NCBI GenBank assembly: GCA_039973685.1
Contig: JBDWKL010000046.1
Coordinates: 1 to 64,000, forward strand
DNA: 64,000 nucleotides
Direction of reading: 5' to 3'
Source: Hyphomicrobiales bacterium
GTDB lineage: Bacteria > Pseudomonadota > Alphaproteobacteria > Rhizobiales > JACESI01
The first letter of the stretch is position 1; each line of letters begins with the position of its first letter. The notes beneath the pieces were generated by a model. It had not been told where the DNA came from. It did not search any database and saw only the letters and a program-made list of their open reading frames with translations. The translations under genes were made by a program, and so were the position numbers. Of the stretch, positions 38,231-47,777 are shown piece after piece.

Positions 38231-39589
38231 TCAAAGTCGAAACACCTTGCCATTAGCCGCTATGATATAAAGCCTACCACTTGCCACAATCGGCGCTGAA
38301 TTAATGGGCGCATTGATGTTGCGCAACAAAATTAGCTTACCGTCATCGGCATTGAATGACGCGACATAGCCTGTATTGCTAGCAAGATGCAAGCGCCCAC
38401 CCGCCAATATTGGCCTGCTCCAGCGTGTTGCCGTGCCATTCGTCTTGATTTCTGGCAATTTTGACCGCCAATTGAGCTTACCATTTGTACGTTTAAAGGC
38501 GCGCAACGCGTTGTCTATGCCCGTCGAAAAGACCGCATCGCCCGAAGCAATGATCCGCCCCTCAACCCCGTTTTTCTGGTTCCACAATATTTTAGTGCGC
38601 CGAGGTGTGTAGCGAGTAAGACCATTTTTGCCAGAAATAATAAGATCGTCGGTCGTGGCAATAAGCTGATTAGCTTCAACTACGGCAGAAACCTCGTTCT
38701 TGGTTTTCTGTTTTCCTGTGTCAGCGTCTAACCGTAAAAAGCTATTCTTGTTATCGAGCAATTGGATTGATCCATTAGAGACCGCCAAAGAGCTGATGGG
38801 ATGGGTAGATTTATAGCGCCATCCGGCTTCCGCCTTATCTTTTGACAAGGTGATCAGCTGATCATTCCCCATTTGAAGGAGCAGCGTCTTGCCCAATGAA
38901 CGCAATGCGCCCTTAATTGAACCGTCGCCACTTCCAGTTATTTTCTTCTTCCAAAGAATGGCGCCGTCTTTTACAGATACAGCAATGACATGCCCATTTT
39001 TCGTTGCCGCATAAAGTACATTTTGATCGGCAAATAATGTCGCGATTGGTTGATGTATCTTCCCGTCCGACAAGCGAACAGTCCATAACGACGCCCCATT
39101 GCTTGCAGAAACCGCATGAAGACCGCCTTTGTCATCGCCATAAAATAGGCGCCCAGCATTCAAAACCAGCGGCGTCGTAACCTGCCCTGCCTTCTTCGTT
39201 GGTTGCGATTGCCACGATGCACCGCCGCCTAGCAATAGATGGTCTATATTATTGCCGCTAAACCCATAGGTACTGGGAAACTCTTGATTGAGTGCGGGCA
39301 AATCAAAGCTTGCCTTTGCCACAAATTGATACGCGAGCGGCTTGGGTGATTTCGTTTCGGACGCTGTGGCCGTGCTCGCATCAGGGGCCAATTCTTTATC
39401 ATTAGACACCACCTTGGTATCTGCCGACTTCGCCACTGGTGTTTCTAGATCGGGATTAAGGGCTGCGATGTCGGGTGCTGCTTGCTTGGCCACACAGCCT
39501 GTGAGAGCAACACACGCAATCACCATACTCAGCGTATTTAAACGCCACGCGTGATTACCGCCAACTGACCCAAATGGTGCCATCGACAT
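38231..39589 (-). CDS. bamB: outer membrane assembly lipoprotein BamB (PQQ-like beta-propeller)
   Basis: A 452-residue protein with a signal peptide ending in a lipobox (VALTGC, lipidated Cys near residue 32), a polar linker of about 80 residues, and repeated beta-propeller blades (GGLHAVSASNGASLWTVRL, GHVIAVSVKDGAILWKKKI, NALRAFKRTNGKLNWRSKL). This is the BamB arrangement; BamB helps BamA insert outer membrane proteins. The gene lies between a YfgM-like TPR protein and der, the same order as in enteric bacteria. Confidence 0.85.
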   Translation of the reverse strand: MSMAPFGSVGGNHAWRLNTLSMVIACVALTGCVAKQAAPDIAALNPDLETPVAKSADTKVVSNDKELAPDASTATASETKSPKPLAYQFVAKASFDLPALNQEFPSTYGFSGNNIDHLLLGGGASWQSQPTKKAGQVTTPLVLNAGRLFYGDDKGGLHAVSASNGASLWTVRLSDGKIHQPIATLFADQNVLYAATKNGHVIAVSVKDGAILWKKKITGSGDGSIKGALRSLGKTLLLQMGNDQLITLSKDKAEAGWRYKSTHPISSLAVSNGSIQLLDNKNSFLRLDADTGKQKTKNEVSAVVEANQLIATTDDLIISGKNGLTRYTPRRTKILWNQKNGVEGRIIASGDAVFSTGIDNALRAFKRTNGKLNWRSKLPEIKTNGTATRWSRPILAGGRLHLASNTGYVASFNADDGKLILLRNINAPINSAPIVASGRLYIIAANGKVFRL

Positions 39590-39652
39590 ATTTCATTCCT
39601 TCCAACGGCCACCGTGGAGGAACGCATCCAGCAATATTATAGGAACTTTATA

Positions 39653-40330
39653 CTACGAATCGGAAGTTGATGGAAGCTTACCGCCGCGCGAAATGATCAG
39701 ATCCTCAATGATCTGTATACGCGAACGCATGCCCTGCGGCAGTTCATCATTTGATTTCAACTCTTGCACCCATTTAGCCGCTTCTTCTAAATTGCCAGCT
39801 TTCCAAGCAGCCAAGGCGCGTGCTTCCCGCGCAAAATTGCTCCATGCGCTCTCTGGACCAAGCAGGCCACCGGTACGTGTAACAATTTGATCAAAGCTCT
39901 CAATATCCACGGCTGCCATTGCGGCCTGTACCCTGGCATAGTCTTGTAGGTCGCCTGACAATGCGCTGTTCGTTGAAAGAGCATCGAGGGCATCAATGCC
40001 TTCTTTGGTTTTTCCTTCAGCAATCAAAGTCGTTGCAGAACGAAGGCCAGCAAGGATCGGGTAACCGCCCCATCCATCTTGTGCCAAATTGTCCAAAATC
40101 TTGCGGGCACCTGCACGGTCACCATCATTGGCAAGGTCGAGCGCTTGCAAATATTGATCACCAGCGGCACCAGCCTGCTGCTCTTGCCAATGTAGATAAT
40201 ACCGATAGCCAGCGGTCGCGGCGATAAGCAATACGGCCACTCCGATGATAATCTTGCCGTAGTTCGTCCAAACGGCTTTCATTCGGTCATTGCGAAGCTC
40301 TTCATCTACTTCACGAAAAAAATCTGACAT
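39653..40330 (-). CDS. YfgM-like tetratricopeptide membrane protein
   Basis: A 225-residue protein. The N-terminus is cytoplasmic (MSDFFREVDEELRNDRMKAVW) and a single membrane helix (IIIGVAVLLIAATAGYRYYL) precedes a TPR-like helical domain with repeats such as ALDLANDGDRAGARKILDNLA and ARALAAWKAGNLEEAAKWVQ. YfgM of E. coli binds the SecYEG translocon and links to periplasmic chaperones. Here it is 63 bases upstream of bamB, consistent with outer membrane protein delivery and folding. Confidence 0.8.
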   Translation of the reverse strand: MSDFFREVDEELRNDRMKAVWTNYGKIIIGVAVLLIAATAGYRYYLHWQEQQAGAAGDQYLQALDLANDGDRAGARKILDNLAQDGWGGYPILAGLRSATTLIAEGKTKEGIDALDALSTNSALSGDLQDYARVQAAMAAVDIESFDQIVTRTGGLLGPESAWSNFAREARALAAWKAGNLEEAAKWVQELKSNDELPQGMRSRIQIIEDLIISRGGKLPSTSDS

Positions 40331-40412
40331 TCTGCAACCAGTTATAAGAGTTTGTAAGGTTCGCGGACATTATGCGCCACGTTCGAAAATTGCAACAAAA
40401 AGCAAGCTGTAA

Positions 40413-41249
40413 TCAATCGTCTTTCTTTTGCTTTTTCATCGCATAGGTATGTTCAGCCGCTGGAAATGACTGATCACGAACCGCATCTGCGTAAGATGTA
40501 ACGCTTTCTTCGATGTGATCTTTGATTGAACCAAATTTCTTGACGAACTTTGGCACCCAATCAGACAGGCCCAGCATATCTTCAAGTACGAGAATTTGAC
40601 CATCACAATTCGCCGATGCGCCGATGCCAACCGTCGGGATTGGCACAAGCTCTGTCAGCTTATCCGCCAAAGGTGCAGCAACCCCCTCAATCACAACAGA
40701 AAACGCGCCCGCATCACTCACCGCACGCGCATCTTCTTCGATAATTGCCCATTCATCTTTGCTCTTACCTTGGACCTTAAAGCCGCCCATCGTGTTGACG
40801 CTTTGTGGTGTGAGGCCGATGTGAGCCATCACAGGAATGCCTCTGCTTGTGAGAAAGTCGATGGTCGGCGCCATTAACGCGCCACCCTCTAATTTAATCG
40901 CACCACAACCCGTTTCTTTCATGATCCGCGCTGCATTTCGAAATGCGACTTCTGGGCTTTCTTCATAAGAACCAAATGGCATATCAACAACGATCAGCGC
41001 CTGCTTAGAGCCACGCATAACGGCATGTCCCTGCAAGATCATCATATCCACAGTAACGGGGATCGTGGTCTCTAGCCCATGCATCACCATGCCGAGGCTA
41101 TCGCCTACGAGAATGAAGTCCACATGGGAGTCGATAATGCCTGCCGTGTGCGCGTGATACGCCGTCAGCGAGACGATCTTGCGATCACCCTTCATTTTGA
41201 GAATATCAAGCGCGGTTTTGCGACGAACCGTTTCGGTTTGCGAAGACAT
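40413..41249 (-). CDS. panB: 3-methyl-2-oxobutanoate hydroxymethyltransferase
   Basis: A 278-residue TIM-barrel enzyme making ketopantoate from alpha-ketoisovalerate and 5,10-methylene-THF, the first step of pantothenate synthesis. Conserved segments are [25 protein letters not shown] (Mg-binding Asp), [31 protein letters not shown] and [21 protein letters not shown]. It heads the panB-TPR-bamB-der group on the minus strand, though the 82-base gap may hold a separate promoter. panC is not adjacent. Confidence 0.96.
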   Translation of the reverse strand: MSSQTETVRRKTALDILKMKGDRKIVSLTAYHAHTAGIIDSHVDFILVGDSLGMVMHGLETTIPVTVDMMILQGHAVMRGSKQALIVVDMPFGSYEESPEVAFRNAARIMKETGCGAIKLEGGALMAPTIDFLTSRGIPVMAHIGLTPQSVNTMGGFKVQGKSKDEWAIIEEDARAVSDAGAFSVVIEGVAAPLADKLTELVPIPTVGIGASANCDGQILVLEDMLGLSDWVPKFVKKFGSIKDHIEESVTSYADAVRDQSFPAAEHTYAMKKQKKDD

Positions 41250-41438
41250 GGATCAAAGCCTCATCTTTGTAATTTCATCAGTGAGCATGGGTCATACACA
41301 AATTTTCTAAAATGTGCGAGCATTGTGCCATGAATTGACTGCAACAATGTATGAGTTCGGCGATGTCGGTTGGTCGTCTCTCGCGTATGGATGCGCTTTG
41401 CATCAACTGTGCAGGATTAAGCGAACGCTGAAAAGCGT

Positions 41439-42176
41439 CTAGCTCGCCTCTTCTTCAAGAATATATTTCTTCATGATGTCCGCCATTTGTTGCGGCTCTA
41501 AGATCGGCGGCACCAAGGTTTTAACTTTGCCGTCTGGACCAAGCAGATAGATGAAGCTGCCGTGGTTATAGATCGGGTTATTGTCAATATCTGTCCCGAC
41601 AAATTCAATCCGCACTTGAAACTTCTTGCGTACATCCGCCAACTGACCTTCAGAACCCGTCATACCGACAAGTGCTGGATGATATTCCGCCAGTTTCTCA
41701 CGCATGAAGTCAGGCGTATCATTTTCAGGATCGACCGTGATCATCAGCGGCACTAGGTCTGCTTTGGCTTTATCGCCCAGCAAATCAATCGTATCAGCCA
41801 TCAAAGGCAAGGCAGCAGAGCAAATGGCGAGGCAATTGGCATAGCCAAAAAATACCATCACATGCTTGCCCGCATAATCTTCCAACTGTTTCGGCTGACC
41901 AAAATGGTCAATTAGATCGAACGAACCGCCGAGATTAGTGCCAAACAATGCTGCTTGGAGGTCATCCGCTGACAGCGGGGCATTTGGAAGTGCTGCTGTT
42001 TGCGAGGATGTTTGCGGCTTTGCAACACTTGAAGAAGGCGCAGCATTGTCCGGAGTGCTCACTGATGCACTCGCGATCTTTGCTCCCTCATCTTGAGGCG
42101 CAAAAAAGAAGGCCGCCGCACTAAAACTAAGTGCGGCAAGCCCTGTTATGTATAGACCAGCAAAAAGCGGTTTCAT
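41439..42176 (-). CDS. SCO1/SenC-family copper chaperone/thiol protein
   Basis: A 245-residue membrane-anchored periplasmic thioredoxin-fold protein. An N-terminal helix (LYITGLAALSFSAAAFFFA) is followed by a Ser/Pro-rich linker and the SCO domain. The copper/redox motif is Cys115-Cys119 in GYANCLAICSAA, with the partner His205 in NHGSFIYLL. SCO proteins deliver copper to the CuA site of cytochrome oxidase or reduce thiols. It starts 11 bases after the upstream Cys-rich gene and is the third gene of a compact unit. No cox genes are nearby, so its client may be its neighbours. Confidence 0.88.
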   Translation of the reverse strand: MKPLFAGLYITGLAALSFSAAAFFFAPQDEGAKIASASVSTPDNAAPSSSVAKPQTSSQTAALPNAPLSADDLQAALFGTNLGGSFDLIDHFGQPKQLEDYAGKHVMVFFGYANCLAICSAALPLMADTIDLLGDKAKADLVPLMITVDPENDTPDFMREKLAEYHPALVGMTGSEGQLADVRKKFQVRIEFVGTDIDNNPIYNHGSFIYLLGPDGKVKTLVPPILEPQQMADIMKKYILEEEAS

Positions 42177-42187
42177 TACGTAATCAA

Positions 42188-42739
42188 CTAGTAGTTTTCA
42201 GCAATGAATTTCTTATCAACATCAGCACCAAGGCCAAGCCAACCGTCTTTTTCAAGTTGAGCTTTCACCCGTGGGTCACGACGGAACCAAGGACCTTTTC
42301 CACCAGCGTCAGGATATTTCTTTTTCCATGTTTTAGTGTGCAAATTAGCCTTCGCCCACTCACCACCTTCAACTTTAATCAGCTGAATTTGATAAAGTTG
42401 CTCAGGAATATCTGCACCAACAAGAAGTCCGTCCACTTCGACGTTCTTGCCGCAGTATGGAAGAAGATCATCGATTGCACCGTTGAACGATGTTTGGCCG
42501 TTTTTCATTGGCGGAATAAGCTTGCCGTCTGTGGTCAAAATGCCAAGTTGGTAAGCACCAGCTCCGCATTCGTCAGCGCAGTTGCCTGTAACTTCACAAC
42601 GAATATCAACAATCTTACCAGAGAAAATTGCTTTCTTTTCGTCAACAAGGTTCCAGTTTTTCGCCTTACTGTTGGGATCATCAGCCATTGCAGCAAATGG
42701 GAACGAAGCGGCGCACAAAGCTATAATTAGTTTTTTCAT
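42188..42739 (-). CDS. Cys-rich periplasmic protein B, SCO-linked, unknown function
   Basis: A 183-residue exported protein (signal peptide ending AAMA, residue 19). The core SGKIVDIRCEVTGNCADECG (Cys48, 54, 58) leads into a beta-rich part (LGILTTDGKL, VEVDGLLVG, YQIQLIKVEGG). This lines up well with the upstream protein A, so the two look like paralogues with an OB-like fold. The C-terminal 55 residues are extra: charged, aromatic, with WKKKYPDAGG and GPWFRRDPR. I do not know the function. Four conserved-looking Cys (with Cys96) in an operon with SCO suggest metal binding or thiol exchange. Confidence 0.75.
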   Translation of the reverse strand: MKKLIIALCAASFPFAAMADDPNSKAKNWNLVDEKKAIFSGKIVDIRCEVTGNCADECGAGAYQLGILTTDGKLIPPMKNGQTSFNGAIDDLLPYCGKNVEVDGLLVGADIPEQLYQIQLIKVEGGEWAKANLHTKTWKKKYPDAGGKGPWFRRDPRVKAQLEKDGWLGLGADVDKKFIAENY

Positions 42740-42743
42740 GGTG

Positions 42744-43211
42744 TTAGCCTCCTCGTGCAGATTTTGGAATTGAGAACGCAGGGATCACGCCAAAATCTTC
42801 GTGGTTGAGATTGGTGATGCCTTCGTTTGACACAACTTTTTCAACGACAAGATATTTAAATCCATCACGCTCATAAAGCATCGCGTCTGCAGTGATCCGA
42901 TCAGATTGGATATCTAGGAGGGTATCGTTACCATCACCGGTACCAGAACCTTCAACTTCAAGAACCAAGTAAACTTCGCCTTCATCGGTCAACAATCCAA
43001 CAGGAATGCCGCCCGCAGCACACCAAACAGCGCAGGTATGGTGAGCAGAACCCACAACGGCATCTTGACCGCCCATAACGCCAGAATAATAACACCAAGT
43101 GTCCATAATTTCGCCAGATACTTGAACCCGTTGTGGTTCAGTGGCGGCAAATGCAGATACCGAGCTTGCTGCAACAATACATGCTGCCAAGGTCGATTTT
43201 AAAACTTTCAT
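42744..43211 (-). CDS. Cys/His-rich periplasmic protein A, SCO-linked, unknown function
   Basis: A 155-residue exported protein with a clear signal peptide (VSAFA). The conserved core is SGEIMDTWCYYSG (Cys40), then AHHTCAVWC (His57, His58, Cys60, Cys64) and GGIPVGLLTDEGEVYLVL. The spacing suits a metal site or a disulphide relay. GGGAG-type sequence precedes the ATG, and the gene is followed after four bases by protein B. Proteins with this GEVxDxxCY...C...C...PxGLL pattern occur in many bacteria without assigned function, to my knowledge. It is the first gene of the unit with B and SCO. Confidence 0.75.
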   Translation of the reverse strand: MKVLKSTLAACIVAASSVSAFAATEPQRVQVSGEIMDTWCYYSGVMGGQDAVVGSAHHTCAVWCAAGGIPVGLLTDEGEVYLVLEVEGSGTGDGNDTLLDIQSDRITADAMLYERDGFKYLVVEKVVSNEGITNLNHEDFGVIPAFSIPKSARGG

Positions 43212-43344
43212 AGCGATCTCCCAATTAACTAAGTCTCAGAAGATAACATATATGAGAAGAGGTCAATACCGCCCGTCTCAAACTATCGTTATTCTCCTTG
43301 GCGTTATGGTCTTAAAGTTCGAGCGCACTTGAAGCGGAACTCTC

Positions 43345-46300
43345 CTATTCCGCTGCTTCTTTCAAGCGTTTTGGCTCAATCGCTGGTGGATTGTCGAGAC
43401 GGTTCATCAAATCCGCATTTTTTGCATAATATTCAGCAATAGCCTTTTCTTTAATCGGGCCATACCCTCGAACATCTTTTGGCAAGGCTGCGATTTCGAT
43501 GCCGAGTGATTCGGTTTTTCGCGAAACTTGTCTCAACACATGACGGATTGTCTTTTCGTAATCCTTGATCAATTGACGCTCAGCACGACGCTCTTCTGTG
43601 TAACCGAAGATATCAAATGGCGTCCCTCGCAAGAACTTAAATTTCTTCATCAAACGGAACATGCGCAGCATGGACGGACCATATTTCTTTTTCTTTGGTC
43701 GGCCATTATTCGGATCAATTTTCGACATTAACGGCGGCGCCAAATGGAAGTTTAAACGCCCGCCTTTTTCAAATGTTTGAGCGACTTCTGCCTCAAATTC
43801 TGGCGTAGTGAAGAGACGCGCAACTTCATACTCATCTTTGTAAGAAAGCAGTTTTGCGTAATTTCTGGCAATCTCAACCGTAATCGTATCGCTCACTCCA
43901 GCGTTCAACGTTCCATCCTGACATTTTGCCATGAAGGCGCGGAAACGTTTGGCGAGTGCTTTATTTTGATACTTCGTCAAATGCTGGGCGCGGTGTTCAA
44001 CGATCTCTTCCAAGGTTTGCGGAATGACCACATGCTTCGGCATAGAGTCACCAAGCAGGTTTTTTAAGCGTTCTGGATCATGAGCCAGCAAGCGCCCCCA
44101 GTTAAAGGCACGCAAGTTAAATTCAACAGCAACGCCGTTTAGTTCAACCGCTCGTTCAATGGCCTCGCGTGTTACTGGCAATTTACCTGTTTGATAGGCG
44201 TAACCAACCATCATGATGTTGGTCGCAATGGTGTCACCACATGCTGCTTCAGCAATCTCTGTGAAGTTGTGGGTGCTGAGATCATCGCCAACGGCATCTT
44301 TGATTTTACCCATCACCGCATATTCTTGGAAATCAAAATCGCGCTCACGCACAAATTCTTGCGTTGGAGTTAGGTGGGAATTAACGACACCTGATGTGTG
44401 ATCCTCTTCGCAAAGCACAACACCATCCACGGTGCCAGCAACAACATTATCAGCCGCGATCAGCAAATCAGCAGATCCTGTCGACAAGCGAGCAGATCCG
44501 ATGTCTTCTGTATTCTCGGCAAGTCTCAAATGACTAATAACCGCCCCGCCCTTTTGGGCAATGCCAGACATATCGAGGATGTTTGCAGCTTTTCCGTCAA
44601 GGTGCGCGGCCATGCCGATGATTGCGCCAACAGTCAAAACACCCGTTCCGCCCACGCCTGTCACAGCAATATTATACGGTTTGTTTAATGCAGGCGTTTT
44701 TTGCGCATCTGGCAGAAAGGAGAAATCGACGTTTTGAAGGCCTTCGCTCTTCTTCAAATCAGCACCCTCAACCGTCACAAAGGACGGGCAGAAGCCGTTT
44801 ACGCAGGAGAAGTCCTTGTTACAGGAAGATTGATTGATCTTACGCTTACGTCCAAGTGGCGTTTCCAGTGGTTCTACCGAAACGCAATTTGATTGAACGG
44901 AACAATCACCACAGCCTTCACAAACGGCTGAATTGATCAAGACGCGTTTTGATGGGTCTTCCATCAAACCACGCTTACGACGACGTCGTTTTTCCGCAGC
45001 ACAGGTCTGATCATAAACGATTGCCGTACAACCTGGTGTTTCTTTCAAATCAAGCATAGCAGCATCAAGTGTGTCGCGATGGCCTAGGGTTACGCCCGGC
45101 GCCAAAGATGATTGTGGGTAGCGCTCTGGTTCATCTGAAATCAGATAGATTTTATTGACACCTTCATGGTGCAACTGGTGCGTGATTTGCGGAGGCGTTA
45201 AGCTGCCGTCCACCGATTGCCCGCCTGTCATGGCGACAGCGTCATTATAGAGAATTTTGTAGGTTATATTCGCACCACTGGATACAGCTTGGCGGATGGC
45301 CAATGAGCCAGAGTGGAAGTAAGTTCCGTCGCCTAAGTTAGCGAAAATATGATTTTCTTTGGTGTAAGGCGCTGATCCTGTCCACGCGATACCTTCACCA
45401 CCCATATGGCTAAAGGTTTCCGTATTGCGGTCCATCCAAAGCACCATAAAATGGCACCCAATCCCGCCAAGCGCACGGCTACCGTCTGGCAGTTTTGTTG
45501 ATGAGTTATGCGGGCAGCCAGAACAGAAATAAGGCAATCTTTCAGTCGCGGCCACATGCTTCTTGCGCATTTCTGCACGGCGAGCAAACCAATCTAGTTT
45601 TTTCTGCAATTGCTCTTTTAGGCCAGAATCCATTTGCACCTTCATCACAAGGTTACAAATTGCACGGGCAATAACGCCTGTGGTCAGCTCTGTGCCCAAT
45701 GGCAACAACGGTTTGTCTTCATGGTCAAATTTGCCGATCACCGTTGGTCGCTTGTTCGGCGTCCAATTGTAGAGCTGCTGTTTGATTTGATTTTCAATGA
45801 TTTCACGACGTTCTTCGACCACAAGTATGGTATCCAAACCTTCAGCAAATTCTCGCACGCCATAAGGTTCTAGTGGCCAAGGCATCGCTACTTTGTAGAC
45901 ACGAAGACCGAGACGGTCGGCCGTTACCTCGTCTATCTCTAATTCACGCAGTGCTTGACGCACGTCTTCATACGATTTGCCAGACGCAATGATGCCAATG
46001 CGCGGACGTTTGGTGTCCATCACAACATGATCAAGCTTGTTTGCTCGTGCCCACGCAAGAGCGGCATATGCTTTTTGCTCTTGCAAGCGTTGGTCCTGTG
46101 CCCAGCGATCATCTGGCCAACGAATATTGAGCCCGCCTTCAGGCATATCAAAATCAGTCGGCTCAACGAATTGGCGCATCTCACCTGCAAGATCAACCAC
46201 GCCGGTGGTTTCAATCGTATCGGCGATCACTTTCATGCCTGTCCAGCAACCAGAATAACGCGACATCGCAATGCCTGCCAAACCCAGTTCCAAAAACTCA

Positions 46301-46842
46301 CCTGCATGACTTGGATAAAGCATCGGCATCACAGCGCTCATAAAGGCGTGATCAGACTGATGCGGTAATGTTGATGATTTGGCTGCATGGTCATCACCCG
46401 CCAAACACAAAACGCCGCCATGCTTGCTGCTACCTGCAGCATTACCGTGTTTGAAAACATCGCCCGAACGATCAACGCCCGGCCCTTTGCCGTACCAAAT
46501 GCCAAACACGCCATCATATTCAGCGCCCGGCGACAAATGGAGTTGTTGGCTTCCCCACACAGCGGTCGCGGCCAATTCTTCATTTACACCGGGTTGAAAT
46601 TTTACGTTGTGTTGATCCAGCCAGATTTTACTTTTTTGAAGTTGCTGGTCGTAATTACCAAGGGGCGAACCGCGATAGCCTGAAATGAAGCCACCAGTTT
46701 TCAAGCCCGCAGCACGGTCTCGTTTAATCTGCGTCATCGGCAAGCGAATGAGGGTTTGAATCCCACTCATAAAGACCTTACCACTTTCTGCGTTGTACTT
46801 GTCTTCCAAAGTCACATGTGCATTCGGCAGTTCGTGCTTCAT
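43345..46842 (-). CDS. fused indolepyruvate:ferredoxin oxidoreductase-type enzyme
   Basis: An 1165-residue thiamine-dependent 2-oxoacid oxidoreductase in which the alpha and beta functions of IorA/IorB are one chain. The N-terminal half binds TPP (FISGYRGSPLGNYDQQL; GCHFMVLWMDRNTETFSHMGGEG; FANLGDGTYFHSGSLAIRQAV). A ferredoxin-like segment has CEGCGDCSVQSNCVSVE, and CSGCPHNSS gives further Cys. The C-terminal part is the IorB-like gamma domain (GVGGTGVLTVGAIIGMAAHLDG). It oxidises aromatic or branched 2-oxoacids to acyl-CoA; substrate specificity is inferred only from the family. It is a single gene with no terminator on either side. Confidence 0.88.
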   Translation of the reverse strand: MKHELPNAHVTLEDKYNAESGKVFMSGIQTLIRLPMTQIKRDRAAGLKTGGFISGYRGSPLGNYDQQLQKSKIWLDQHNVKFQPGVNEELAATAVWGSQQLHLSPGAEYDGVFGIWYGKGPGVDRSGDVFKHGNAAGSSKHGGVLCLAGDDHAAKSSTLPHQSDHAFMSAVMPMLYPSHAGEFLELGLAGIAMSRYSGCWTGMKVIADTIETTGVVDLAGEMRQFVEPTDFDMPEGGLNIRWPDDRWAQDQRLQEQKAYAALAWARANKLDHVVMDTKRPRIGIIASGKSYEDVRQALRELEIDEVTADRLGLRVYKVAMPWPLEPYGVREFAEGLDTILVVEERREIIENQIKQQLYNWTPNKRPTVIGKFDHEDKPLLPLGTELTTGVIARAICNLVMKVQMDSGLKEQLQKKLDWFARRAEMRKKHVAATERLPYFCSGCPHNSSTKLPDGSRALGGIGCHFMVLWMDRNTETFSHMGGEGIAWTGSAPYTKENHIFANLGDGTYFHSGSLAIRQAVSSGANITYKILYNDAVAMTGGQSVDGSLTPPQITHQLHHEGVNKIYLISDEPERYPQSSLAPGVTLGHRDTLDAAMLDLKETPGCTAIVYDQTCAAEKRRRRKRGLMEDPSKRVLINSAVCEGCGDCSVQSNCVSVEPLETPLGRKRKINQSSCNKDFSCVNGFCPSFVTVEGADLKKSEGLQNVDFSFLPDAQKTPALNKPYNIAVTGVGGTGVLTVGAIIGMAAHLDGKAANILDMSGIAQKGGAVISHLRLAENTEDIGSARLSTGSADLLIAADNVVAGTVDGVVLCEEDHTSGVVNSHLTPTQEFVRERDFDFQEYAVMGKIKDAVGDDLSTHNFTEIAEAACGDTIATNIMMVGYAYQTGKLPVTREAIERAVELNGVAVEFNLRAFNWGRLLAHDPERLKNLLGDSMPKHVVIPQTLEEIVEHRAQHLTKYQNKALAKRFRAFMAKCQDGTLNAGVSDTITVEIARNYAKLLSYKDEYEVARLFTTPEFEAEVAQTFEKGGRLNFHLAPPLMSKIDPNNGRPKKKKYGPSMLRMFRLMKKFKFLRGTPFDIFGYTEERRAERQLIKDYEKTIRHVLRQVSRKTESLGIEIAALPKDVRGYGPIKEKAIAEYYAKNADLMNRLDNPPAIEPKRLKEAAE

Positions 46843-46978
46843 AACCTTCTCCCGATAACGGTCTCTCCAACAATTAGGTCAACAATACTGACCTTTTTTG
46901 AAAAATCAATCTACAATTGATAGCTCGCCCAATATTATAATATCAATATAGCCCTACAACCCAGCAAAACCAAGGGTT

Positions 46979-47716
46979 TCATGGTGTTATGGTTGACCCG
47001 TCCCATGAAATAAGATTGCCAGAATTGGGGAACTCAAGATCATTTAGGACTGACAACAATTGCGTTGCGGCTTTGTTTTGATCAAATAATTTGCCTGGCT
47101 GGACATTGGCTTGAAAAGGCGCGGACAGGTCGGTTGCGACCGTGCCGGGGTGTAACCCAACACAGATGGCGTTCTTGTTTTTGCGCCCAAGTTCTATCGC
47201 GCTACATTTGATATATTGATTGAGTGCCGCCTTGGAGGCGCGGTACGTGTACCAGCCACCTAGTTCATTATCTGATATTGACCCGACCTTAGCTGAGAGT
47301 GCGGCGAAGACCGATTTTTGTTCGCTGTTTAATTTTGCCAAGAAATGTTTAGCGATTAACATTGGGCCAAAAGCATTTACCCGAAATATTTTCTCAGCAT
47401 CACTCACGGAAAATTGCCGCCAAGTTTTCTCTGGTCCTGTATCATCGTCATGCAAAAGGCCCGTGGCCACGATTACCATATCCAACGGCGCTTTAATGGC
47501 GGAGGCTGCTGCAATCACGCTGCTTTCGTCCAGCATATCGGCTGAGATAAGAACGGACTTATTTCCGATTTTTTCGGGCTTGGTACGTCCCAGTTCAAAA
47601 ATTACTTCAACTTTTTGGCTGGCCGTCAACGCTTTGACTATCGCTGATCCTATGCCACCATTTGAACCTACGACGGCAACGTTTAGCTCTTCGCCAAAAC
47701 TGGTTAAATCTATCAA
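46979..47716 (-). CDS. short-chain dehydrogenase/reductase (SDR)
   Basis: A 245-residue Rossmann-fold enzyme. The nucleotide motif is VVGSNGGIGSAIVKAL and the active site is a Tyr-Lys pair in YTYRASKAALNQY, with catalytic Ser in the preceding strand (AALSAKVGSISD). The closest recognisable relatives are the C-factor/CsgA-like SDRs. The start is TTG at 47716 with AAGG upstream. Substrate unknown. It lies 61 bases downstream of the FAD oxidoreductase on the same strand and may be in its operon. Confidence 0.8.
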   Translation of the reverse strand: MIDLTSFGEELNVAVVGSNGGIGSAIVKALTASQKVEVIFELGRTKPEKIGNKSVLISADMLDESSVIAAASAIKAPLDMVIVATGLLHDDDTGPEKTWRQFSVSDAEKIFRVNAFGPMLIAKHFLAKLNSEQKSVFAALSAKVGSISDNELGGWYTYRASKAALNQYIKCSAIELGRKNKNAICVGLHPGTVATDLSAPFQANVQPGKLFDQNKAATQLLSVLNDLEFPNSGNLISWDGSTITP

Positions 47717-47777
47717 GTGATATACCTTTCAAGCTGCCCCCTAGATGAGTATGGAGTGTTCGCCAGAAAGGTAAAGC

